This document shows, one piece after another, positions 7,672 to 14,505 of a DNA stretch of 64,000 nucleotides. Below the pieces are notes generated by a model. That model searched no databases. It saw only the letters and a program-made list of their open reading frames with translations, and had not been told where the DNA came from. A program made the position numbers and the translations under genes. Origin of the DNA: a virus; IMG/VR virus record IMGVR_UViG_3300042878_001565, positions 1 through 64,000 of that record; one strand, written 5' to 3'. Position 1 is the first letter of the stretch, and each line of letters starts with the position of its first letter.

Positions 7672-9328
7672 AACAAAAACAGAAGAATTTTTAAGAGCAA
7701 TTAAATTGCCAGAAGAAACAAAGACGTATGCTGTAATCGGACATGGTTACATAATCGATAAGGTTAGAGAAATGCTTGCGTTAAAAGGGTTCGTTGTAAC
7801 AGAAGAACTATATAAAGGTGAGAACAAAGGACAGGAAGCAATGGCTTTCATGCAACTGGAAAATTCAAAAGATCCAGACATGGGAATGACATTCAACTGG
7901 ACCAATTCCTACAACAAAAAATTGAAATTCTCATGTGCTATTGGTGGATTTATCTACGACAGCAAAGTACCGTTTGTATCATCTGATTCTAAATCAAGAT
8001 ACAATCGACTACACAAAGGAACTGCATTAAGTGAAACAACTGAAGTGATTGAACAAATGATTGAACAAGCTGAAGAACATTTCGATAAGATTATTGAAAT
8101 GAAAGAAAAATTTGCAAGCATAGACGTGTCAAGAAAAGACTACGCTAAACTTATGGGTTTACTTTATTTTGATAAACAGGCAATCAGTTCAGAGCAAATA
8201 AACATTGTAAAACGTGAATACGATAAACCTTCGTTTAAATGTAATCATCCAGGAACATTGTGGAGTTTGTACAAAACAATTATGTTTGCTATTGTAGATC
8301 AATCGCCAAACCAATGGTATCAACAGCAAATTAAAATCAACAACTACGTTCAAATCTTGTACAATATTGCACATGAAGACAATCGTGATGGAGATAACTT
8401 TGTAGCTGAAGATGAACCAGAAATGCAAGTATCGTTAACAATGACGGATGAGCAAATTGAAATGATTGAATCTGAATATGCTTATCCATTGGAAACAGTA
8501 GGCGTAAGAGAATTTCCATTGGAAGATGGTCAATACGGAAAACCTTTTGATGAAGAAAATCCATTAGTTGAAGGTGAGGTAACTTTAGAAATAATTCCTG
8601 TAGAAGAAAAGTCTGAAGAACTCCAAGAAATTGATGAAGTTCTTATTGAAAAAGCTCAACCAGCTGTATCATTCTTTGATTCAATTGACAAAAAAGATAC
8701 ACCTACAGATTTTCCTCCAATTGGTTGTGAAGCAACATGTGATAACTGTGGTTCAGAAGATGTAATCTTTAATGCATCTGCTCAAATGATTTGTGATAAT
8801 TGTGGTCACGAAGAAGATACAGGATTAGCTATTAATGACGAAGAAATCATTGAAGAAGAACCAGAACAAGTTTTTGAAGAAGAAGTAGATGAATTGAACG
8901 ATATGTTCTTAAATGAAGATACATCAGATTCATTCGTAGAAGTTGACGAAATAGTTCTTCCTACAGCAAAACCTATTGAAGATGAATTTTCAATGGAAGA
9001 AGAAGAACCATGGCAAACAACTGAAACTCCTGAACAAATGAATGCATTGCGTAATGCAATGATTGCAGATGAAGAAGATTCAGTTATGCCTGAACCAGCA
9101 AAAGAACTACACATAGAAGATTTGTTTGATTTAGAAGAAGATTTCAATTTTGATGAAGAACCTGAACCTGTAGTTATACCTGTAGCAAAAACAGTTAAGA
9201 ACCCTAAAATTGGAGAGTTCATTGAGCGTTTCTATAAAGGTGATCCTAATCAAGGTAACTTACAAATTACTGAAACAGAACAGTACACCATCGTTGAATT
9301 AGATTCACACGAAACTTTTGTACTATAA
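7661..9328 (+). CDS. Acidic zinc-ribbon protein, 555 aa, replication-associated
   Basis: I chose ATG 7661 (MQNRTKTEEF), which overlaps the polymerase stop; an upstream start 36 bases earlier would lie deeper in the polymerase gene. Residues 1-250 form a globular domain with GMTFNWTNSYNKKLKFSCAIGG and a later GTLWSLYKTIMFAI segment, weakly reminiscent of DUF932-type plasmid proteins. At about residues 355-390 there is a four-cysteine zinc ribbon (CDNCG ... CDNCGHEE). The C-terminal 170 residues are very rich in Glu and Asp. An acidic tail next to a polymerase and a helicase could recruit replication partners, but that is inference. Confidence 0.75.
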   Translation: MQNRTKTEEFLRAIKLPEETKTYAVIGHGYIIDKVREMLALKGFVVTEELYKGENKGQEAMAFMQLENSKDPDMGMTFNWTNSYNKKLKFSCAIGGFIYDSKVPFVSSDSKSRYNRLHKGTALSETTEVIEQMIEQAEEHFDKIIEMKEKFASIDVSRKDYAKLMGLLYFDKQAISSEQINIVKREYDKPSFKCNHPGTLWSLYKTIMFAIVDQSPNQWYQQQIKINNYVQILYNIAHEDNRDGDNFVAEDEPEMQVSLTMTDEQIEMIESEYAYPLETVGVREFPLEDGQYGKPFDEENPLVEGEVTLEIIPVEEKSEELQEIDEVLIEKAQPAVSFFDSIDKKDTPTDFPPIGCEATCDNCGSEDVIFNASAQMICDNCGHEEDTGLAINDEEIIEEEPEQVFEEEVDELNDMFLNEDTSDSFVEVDEIVLPTAKPIEDEFSMEEEEPWQTTETPEQMNALRNAMIADEEDSVMPEPAKELHIEDLFDLEEDFNFDEEPEPVVIPVAKTVKNPKIGEFIERFYKGDPNQGNLQITETEQYTIVELDSHETFVL

Positions 9329-9337
9329 TTATTTACC

Positions 9338-9368
9338 AGCCGCATCTTAATTGGTGCGGCTTTATCTT
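9338..9368 (+). terminator. Probable rho-independent terminator
   Basis: A 7-bp GC-rich stem AGCCGCA / TGCGGCT with a 10-base loop is followed by TTATCTT. It lies 9 bases after the stop of the zinc-ribbon gene and just before the helicase ATG. The T tract is interrupted, so termination may be partial, allowing some read-through into the helicase gene. Confidence 0.65.
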
Positions 9369-9374
9369 AAATCT

Positions 9375-10700
9375 ATGAGCAATACAATTTTTGACACACG
9401 TCGTGTGCAAATAGAATACACCCCTGGTCAAAGAACAGCTCTTGAAAAAGTAGAAGAGTTTCTTCGTGGTAGTGACAATTTCTTTTTACTTGCAGGTTAT
9501 TCAGGATGTGGTAAAACAACCATTGCTGAAAATATTGCAACGTATGCAAAAGCAGACCTAATGGCTCCAACAAATGCAGCAGTAAACAGGTTAAAAGAAA
9601 AAATTAATACAGGAAGTTCATTCACCCAATTCTCTACAATACACAGAGTGTTGTTTTCACCTGGAGAAAAGAAGGGAAAGTTTTTTGAAAAAGGTGGATT
9701 AAGGCCTAATAAAACTTATATCATTGATGAATGCTCCATGATTGACAAGTACGTTCTTGAAGTAATTATGAAGCGTGCTAAAGAAGGTCGTTGTAAAATC
9801 ATATTCATGGGAGATAGCTTTCAGCTAGAACCAGTAGGAGAAAACCCTTTCATCTTTGATTGGGAAAATTCTTATCCTGAAGACTTTTTAGTAGAGAATA
9901 AGTATGAACTTACCGAAGTTAAAAGATATGATGGGAATTTGCTTAAAATCGCAACAGAAATGCGTACAAGTAAAGAACCAGCATTCGATGCAATCGATAA
10001 CAATGACTTAATCATAGCAGATAAGTTTACAACATCATTGATTAAAGACATCAAAAGTGCATCAAGCTACGTTGTATTGACATCCACTAATGCTAAACGT
10101 GTAACCTATAACAGAAAAATTCGTTCTGCTCGTTTCAAACTTAATGGAAATGATTTAAACTATGCTATGAACAATGACAAATTAGTTAGTGTAAGCAATA
10201 GTGCATTGTTTTCCAATGGGGAAATATATGTGTTAGAGAACGCAAAACTAATGCACGAGTTTACTATCACTGTTGAACATAAACGCGAAGAAGATGGTTA
10301 CAAAACATATCGTGCTTTAATTTACACAGAAGGAGAGCGTACTACGTTATTGATACCAGAGTTAGAAGAACCATCGTTACAAGGACCAACCATCATCAAA
10401 TCATTTGATAGAGGTCACAGCACACTTCCATTACATCTGTACAAATTATTAATAAGTGAATGGAAAGATAAGTTTGGTAATAAGAAAAAGATGTTGCAGA
10501 AAAACATTATCGTTTCCACTTATGGTTATGCAATCAGTTGTCATAAAGCACAAGGACAAGAATGGGATAATGTTTACATCGATGCTGAATGGTTAATGCC
10601 TGTATGGGATTATGCTAAATGGTTCTACACAGCAATCACTAGAGCTAAATGTAAAGTTGAAGTTACAACTAATAAATACTTAAAAATAAATGAGTTATAA
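9375..10700 (+). CDS. SF1 DNA helicase, RecD/Dda-like
   Basis: The start is set at ATG 9375 (MSNTIFDTRR); an in-frame TTG at 9351 lies within the terminator hairpin. The 441-aa protein has the superfamily 1 motif set. Walker A is GYSGCGKT (41-48), motif Ia is MAPTNAA, Walker B is IIDECS (Asp118-Glu119), motif III is MGDSFQLEP, motif V is YAISCHKAQGQEWDNV and motif VI is YTAITRAK. The size and the TIH...DE order match the RecD2/Dda type, a 5'-3' helicase used at replication forks. It follows a terminator and leads the operon of small genes; its stop overlaps the next start. Confidence 0.9.
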   Translation: MSNTIFDTRRVQIEYTPGQRTALEKVEEFLRGSDNFFLLAGYSGCGKTTIAENIATYAKADLMAPTNAAVNRLKEKINTGSSFTQFSTIHRVLFSPGEKKGKFFEKGGLRPNKTYIIDECSMIDKYVLEVIMKRAKEGRCKIIFMGDSFQLEPVGENPFIFDWENSYPEDFLVENKYELTEVKRYDGNLLKIATEMRTSKEPAFDAIDNNDLIIADKFTTSLIKDIKSASSYVVLTSTNAKRVTYNRKIRSARFKLNGNDLNYAMNNDKLVSVSNSALFSNGEIYVLENAKLMHEFTITVEHKREEDGYKTYRALIYTEGERTTLLIPELEEPSLQGPTIIKSFDRGHSTLPLHLYKLLISEWKDKFGNKKKMLQKNIIVSTYGYAISCHKAQGQEWDNVYIDAEWLMPVWDYAKWFYTAITRAKCKVEVTTNKYLKINEL

Positions 10701-10953
10701 CTTATCAATTCCAGTAACTAAAGTTCAGGTTGAACCAAGTGGTTACAAAGAAATGACTGTTGATATTACAGTCGAAAATTATGCAGTAGTTCTTGACCAA
10801 ATTGAAAACAATGTGATTCTAAAATACATTGAACATCAAGATGGATTTAATACAGAATGGTGCATGGAACGAATAACAATTGAAGAATGCATTGAATACT
10901 TTGGTGTATTAACAATGCGCGACCAAGTAGTAAAAACTTTAATACACGAGTAA
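10690..10953 (+). CDS. Hypothetical protein, 87 aa
   Basis: The ATG lies 11 bases inside the end of the helicase gene. It encodes a small acidic protein with predicted beta strands (VTKVQVEPSG, EMTVDITVENYAVVL) and a helix ending in a conserved-looking IEECIEYFG. No family is recognised. The stop shares a base with the next ATG, so it is translationally coupled on both sides. Confidence 0.65.
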   Translation: MSYNLSIPVTKVQVEPSGYKEMTVDITVENYAVVLDQIENNVILKYIEHQDGFNTEWCMERITIEECIEYFGVLTMRDQVVKTLIHE

Positions 10954-11231
10954 TGGCATATTTTTTAGATTTTAAAATAACAACCTGGAAGCGAGTTCGA
11001 ATTCCAGATGAAAAATTAGAAGAAGTAATTCAAAAATTAAAAGAAGGTGATTGCGATGCACCTTATGATATAGCGGATGAAATTGATGATTGTTATATTG
11101 ATTATTGCGATATTGATTTAGAAAGCGAAGAACCAATGACAGTTGAAGAAAATGGCGGTGCTTCCACACAGGAAATATATAACACCGATGGAGAAATAAT
11201 TTATAGAAACGGAACAGCAGATGACGAATGA
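10953..11231 (+). CDS. Acidic hypothetical protein, 92 aa
   Basis: A very acidic small protein (many Asp and Glu, few basic residues beyond the N-terminus), with an opening AYFLDFKITTWKRVRIP strand pair and a helix EEVIQKLKEGDCDAPYDIADEI. Such acidic small phage proteins sometimes mimic DNA, but no homologue is recognised and this is speculation. It overlaps its neighbours by 1 and 11 bases. Confidence 0.65.
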   Translation: MAYFLDFKITTWKRVRIPDEKLEEVIQKLKEGDCDAPYDIADEIDDCYIDYCDIDLESEEPMTVEENGGASTQEIYNTDGEIIYRNGTADDE

Positions 11232-11544
11232 AGATGAACCCTTAATGAAATTAGGTGCTCCCACACAAGCTGAAAAGTTATTGTGGGAGCGATATTCCAA
11301 TCAAAACCTTTTAAGTCAAATCAAAGAAGTAAGAGCGGAATTAGAAAAAGTACATAAAGAATATGCTGAATACAAAAGTACAGTGTTAAAAAACAATATT
11401 GCGCAGATGTTAAACAAACTTAATCGAATGAAAGATGAAAAGGCTTTTACTGTAGAAAAGATTAGGAAGTTACAGCAAGACAATGAAAAACTTTTGTTAA
11501 GATGCATAAAGTATCAAATCGAACTGCGACCAATAAATGAGTAG
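11221..11544 (+). CDS. Coiled-coil hypothetical protein, 107 aa
   Basis: The first ATG at 11221 overlaps the previous stop by 11 bases; an alternative in-frame ATG at 11245 also fits. Residues about 30-95 form one long charged helix with heptad-like Leu/Ile spacing (LSQIKEVRAELEKVHKEY, QMLNKLNRMKDEK, IRKLQQDNEKLLLR), so a dimeric coiled coil is likely. Function is unknown. It resembles the next gene in being a small helical protein. Confidence 0.65.
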   Translation: MTNEDEPLMKLGAPTQAEKLLWERYSNQNLLSQIKEVRAELEKVHKEYAEYKSTVLKNNIAQMLNKLNRMKDEKAFTVEKIRKLQQDNEKLLLRCIKYQIELRPINE

Positions 11545-11752
11545 TTGGACTGGTTTTAGTGAAGAAACAAAAGCAATCAAAGAAGTAAATCTGGAGATTG
11601 AAAGATTCCAGAAAAAGATGGACGCATTTAAATTAAGAATGGCAAAGGAACTTCTTGAAAAACGTCCATCATATACAATAAAAGAACGCGGTGCAATCAA
11701 ACGTGCAGCATTAGATTTAAGAGAGTCCTTATTATTAATAACAAAATTATGA
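11537..11752 (+). CDS. Small helical hypothetical protein, 71 aa
   Basis: The ATG overlaps the previous stop by 8 bases, and the stop overlaps the next ATG (ATGA). It encodes an almost wholly helical, basic, charged peptide (EVNLEIERFQKKMDAFKLRM; IKRAALDLRESLLLITK). No family is recognised. The overlaps on both sides support it as a real gene. Confidence 0.6.
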   Translation: MSSWTGFSEETKAIKEVNLEIERFQKKMDAFKLRMAKELLEKRPSYTIKERGAIKRAALDLRESLLLITKL

Positions 11753-11970
11753 GCAAGTATAAAATTGACAGAGCAAATAGCAGAGATGACTATGATAACA
11801 TGTGTTTCCAACCATCTGATGGTGCATTATATGACAAAGAAATAGCATTAAGTGTTCTTGAGAATAGATGTGGTGGAAGTATGCAAAATGCAAAAACTGG
11901 AGCAGGATTTATGGTAAGTTATAACCGAAATGAAAATGATTGGTTACGTAAAAAATTAAAAATCAAGTGA
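11749..11970 (+). CDS. Hypothetical protein, 73 aa
   Basis: The start overlaps the previous stop as ATGA and the stop TGA overlaps the next ATG as TGATG. The sequence is hydrophilic, with two cysteines (Cys19, Cys40) and a basic end (WLRKKLKIK). Nothing recognisable. It is supported mainly by its exact overlaps on both sides. Confidence 0.6.
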   Translation: MSKYKIDRANSRDDYDNMCFQPSDGALYDKEIALSVLENRCGGSMQNAKTGAGFMVSYNRNENDWLRKKLKIK

Positions 11971-12425
11971 TGGAAAGAAGATTTACAGTTTGGATAGGTG
12001 GCCTTGAAGCAAATGACAACTACCTAACCAAAAAAGAAGCAGAAAGTTTAGCAGCTAATTGTGTAGCTACAGGTTATGATGATGTAGTAATTGAAGAAAT
12101 GAAAGGTTCTATTACAGCATCTGATTTTATTGCATGGTATTTTTCAGATGAAGATGATGTATTGAATATTGGCAGAGAAGTTATTAATGCAATAAGAACA
12201 ACAGGTTCTAACACAATAACAGTAAAAAGTTTATTTGATTCCTGTGGGTACATACCAGAAGATAAATGTACAATATTTGTAAATGTTGATGATGATTATG
12301 AGTTTGATCCAATTGATTTAATATTCATTGATGATTTGACTGAACAAAAAGAATGTCACAAATGTCACCATGAGTACACTGGCGATATAAGTTTTTGTCC
12401 TAAATGTTTAACCTGCGTATCATAA
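11970..12425 (+). CDS. Zinc-ribbon hypothetical protein, 151 aa
   Basis: The ATG at 11970 forms TGATG with the preceding stop and is preferred to a GTG one codon earlier. The N-terminal 110 residues are mixed alpha/beta and acidic (DFIAWYFSDEDDVLNIGREV). The C-terminus holds a zinc ribbon, C-H-K-C ... C-P-K-C, at about residues 128-148 (ECHKCHHEYTGDISFCPKC), so a metal-bound knuckle is likely. Together with the zinc ribbon of the 555-aa protein, this suggests nucleic-acid or protein contacts. The specific role is unknown. Confidence 0.7.
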   Translation: MERRFTVWIGGLEANDNYLTKKEAESLAANCVATGYDDVVIEEMKGSITASDFIAWYFSDEDDVLNIGREVINAIRTTGSNTITVKSLFDSCGYIPEDKCTIFVNVDDDYEFDPIDLIFIDDLTEQKECHKCHHEYTGDISFCPKCLTCVS

Positions 12426-12437
12426 AATTTAAAAATC

Positions 12438-12662
12438 ATGGCTAAAATAGATTATAACAAACACATCTGGGAAGGATGGACTGTAGCAGATTTCATCAAA
12501 GAATTATCACCGACTTTTAATTGTATAATGCGCGGAAATGGTTGGACCAAACCTTTTATATGCAAAGAAGATCTTAAAAAATGGTGTAAGGAAAACCAAC
12601 CATATTACAAAAAACATATTCCTGGTGTGTACAATCACTTTCTTAAACTATCAAACTTATGA
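12438..12662 (+). CDS. Hypothetical phage protein, 74 aa
   Basis: An ATG lies 12 bases after the previous stop. The composition is striking for Trp and Lys: IWEGWTVADFIKEL near the N-terminus and a KKWCKENQPYYKKHIP stretch in the C-terminal half. It resembles a short family I associate with other Bacteroidota phages, with no known function. It may bind nucleic acid given the basic, aromatic C-terminal half; that is inference. Confidence 0.65.
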   Translation: MAKIDYNKHIWEGWTVADFIKELSPTFNCIMRGNGWTKPFICKEDLKKWCKENQPYYKKHIPGVYNHFLKLSNL

Positions 12663-12913
12663 TTTACATTGTATATGAATGCGATAAACATCGCACACAT
12701 ACATCGACTTGTGTGAAAGAAATTTTCACAAGCAAGCAACAAGCACTTTCATTTTACAATAAAGGTGTAAAGTTATTCAAGATGCAGGGAGAATCCGAAT
12801 GGTTCCTCAACTTGGCTACACATTCACCAAGAATAAATTTAAGTTTGGATAATGATGTGTTGCATGACATGGTGTTAATTAAATCAAACGAAGATGGCTT
12901 TGTCAGCAGATGA
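12659..12913 (+). CDS. Hypothetical protein, 84 aa
   Basis: The start overlaps the previous stop by 4 bases (ATGA). The protein begins with a hydrophobic strand (MIYIVYECDKH), followed by a helix (FTSKQQALSFYNKGVKLF) and a second half with scattered hydrophobics. The N-terminal pattern (YIVYE ... F..K..A..F) is like small alpha/beta phage proteins of unknown function. The last 20 bases overlap the next gene. Confidence 0.6.
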   Translation: MIYIVYECDKHRTHTSTCVKEIFTSKQQALSFYNKGVKLFKMQGESEWFLNLATHSPRINLSLDNDVLHDMVLIKSNEDGFVSR

Positions 12914-13424
12914 TATATCAAGAGATGATACAATTAGATTGGTAAGGATTGCGATTAAATGCGCAGATCTTTTACCAGATTTCGATATAGTAAATGACCT
13001 TTACTTAGATGGAAAATCGAAATATGTAAAACACGAAATCAAAGAACCGTTTGAAAGGCTTGGAGCAAAATTAGATTCATTTAGTTCAGCTTTTTTAAAA
13101 CCATTTGTAGAAGCGGATTCGCAAACACAAATGGAACTACAACAAATGTTCCGCGATTTTACAAACAGAGTATGGTTTGTAAACGAAGAAATGACCGCAT
13201 TGGCTATGATGTATGCAAAGGCAAAAAGTATTTCAGCAGACATTGCCGAAATGGAATTTAACGACATCCCTTTGTCCTACATCAAAACATTATGTGATGA
13301 CTTCGCCAAAAAAACTGAAACCAAATACAAAGGTGTATTTGGAATGACCGACAAAGATGGTTTAGGATTACCCCACATCATTGAAGGACTTAATAACTTG
13401 GGTAAAAAAATAATGCACAGCTAA
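12894..13424 (+). CDS. Helical hypothetical protein, 176 aa
   Basis: The ATG lies 20 bases inside the end of the preceding gene. The product is mostly helical and contains two aromatic/hydrophobic helices (FRDFTNRVWFVNEEMTALAM; YAKAKSISADIAEMEF). There is no catalytic motif and no membrane segment. It immediately precedes the MazG-like pyrophosphohydrolase, sharing one base, and so might act with it; that is positional inference only. Confidence 0.65.
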   Translation: MALSADDISRDDTIRLVRIAIKCADLLPDFDIVNDLYLDGKSKYVKHEIKEPFERLGAKLDSFSSAFLKPFVEADSQTQMELQQMFRDFTNRVWFVNEEMTALAMMYAKAKSISADIAEMEFNDIPLSYIKTLCDDFAKKTETKYKGVFGMTDKDGLGLPHIIEGLNNLGKKIMHS

Positions 13425-13804
13425 TGGAAAAACAATTAGAACAAGTAAAAGAATTTCATGAAAAATTCTTGCAAGACATGAACAGTACTCCTGAACTTCT
13501 TTCTATAGAAGAGTCTAGGTTACGTTACGCTCTGATGAAAGAAGAGAACCAAGAATATCTGGATGCTGCAAAAGACGAAGATATTATTGAAGTGCTTGAT
13601 GCATGCGCAGACCAATTGTATATTTTATGTGGAACCATTTTAAAACATGGATTACAGGATATGATTGTTCCTGCATTTAATTTAGTTCATGCAAACAATA
13701 TGGCAAAGCTAGGTCCAGATGGTAAACCAATCTTTAGAGAAGATGGTAAAATAATCAAACCTGAAGGATTTGAAAAAGTAGAACTTAAAACATTGTTCAA
13801 ATGA
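13424..13804 (+). CDS. MazG/PRA-PH-type nucleotide pyrophosphohydrolase
   Basis: The 126-aa all-alpha protein has the signature of the MazG superfamily. EFHEKF near the N-terminus is followed by LRYALMKEENQEYLDAA (the metal-binding ExxE, here EENQE at about residues 44-48), then a second acidic motif EVLDACADQLYILCG (E..D..AD). The C-terminal VHANNMAKLGPDGKPIFREDGKI segment is typical of phage members related to HisE. Such enzymes hydrolyse nucleoside triphosphates to monophosphates and pyrophosphate, adjusting dNTP or alarmone pools during phage replication. The substrate cannot be told from sequence. Confidence 0.8.
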   Translation: MEKQLEQVKEFHEKFLQDMNSTPELLSIEESRLRYALMKEENQEYLDAAKDEDIIEVLDACADQLYILCGTILKHGLQDMIVPAFNLVHANNMAKLGPDGKPIFREDGKIIKPEGFEKVELKTLFK

Positions 13805-13950
13805 GTGCTGGCATAACATATAACGGAAAGGTTGTCTATATCAGGGCAACCTTTGAACACAGCACTATGGTGCTTGTAAGTTACAAGAAAAAAGGATCAC
13901 AGTTTAAAGTACAAACAACTGAATTAATAGGATACACAGAAAAAAAATAA
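13801..13950 (+). CDS. Small hypothetical protein, 49 aa
   Basis: The ATG overlaps the previous stop as ATGA and the frame runs to TAA at 13948-13950. The product starts MSAGITYNGKVVYIRATFEH and ends ELIGYTEKK; it is basic and beta-like. The tight overlap, the 6-base gap to the next start and the reading of the same strand support a real gene. The family is unknown. Confidence 0.6.
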   Translation: MSAGITYNGKVVYIRATFEHSTMVLVSYKKKGSQFKVQTTELIGYTEKK

Positions 13951-13956
13951 AACGAT

Positions 13957-14505
13957 ATGTTTAATCTTGAAGATGAATTAAAAAAAGAAACACAAAAAAG
14001 TTATATGTTTCTTTGGCCTTTGTTGAACTTACCAACAAATATAAAACCTATCAACACGTATTTAGGTTTTAAAGATGCAAACACAGACAAGCCTTTGATA
14101 ATTGGAATGTTCCACAAAGATTTGTTTAATTACAAACAACAGAAAAGAATTCTAGTGCAAAATAAAAATTACCAAGTCTATTTTATAGATGAAGGTTTTG
14201 AATATTTTGTTTTTGAATTAAAAGACTATAAACATGATTACGCGTTAATCATTAATGGAATGTATTCTGATGTCAGTCAACGTACTAAAAATAGAATCAT
14301 TGGTTCTTCTGTACATAAAATGACTGGACTAGCATTATATCCAGATGATATACGAAATGAAATCGCAGATCTTTTTAATGTAAAAGAAGGACCAAAAGAA
14401 ATTCTTGGTCCTCCTAATTTTGAAACTGAACTTATATCAGCGTCTGAACGCATGATTAAATTATTCAAAGGATGCTTTATTAAAACTTGCGAAATTCTTG
14501 TTTAA
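13957..14505 (+). CDS. Hypothetical protein, 182 aa, last gene of the + block
   Basis: The ATG lies 6 bases after the 49-aa gene. The protein is alpha/beta with aromatic-rich strands (YMFLWPLLNLP; VYFIDEGFEYFVFELKDY). I do not recognise it. Its 3' end overlaps the 3' end of the convergent 2024-aa gene by 26 bases (14480-14505), so there is no room for a terminator between the two convergent transcription blocks. Confidence 0.7.
   Translation: MFNLEDELKKETQKSYMFLWPLLNLPTNIKPINTYLGFKDANTDKPLIIGMFHKDLFNYKQQKRILVQNKNYQVYFIDEGFEYFVFELKDYKHDYALIINGMYSDVSQRTKNRIIGSSVHKMTGLALYPDDIRNEIADLFNVKEGPKEILGPPNFETELISASERMIKLFKGCFIKTCEILV

Noticed and set aside
8806-9222. 138-aa Ser-rich open frame on the - strand
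   Set aside because: It lies wholly inside the acidic region of the 555-aa zinc-ribbon gene; GAA/GAT codons read as Ser-rich antisense sequence.
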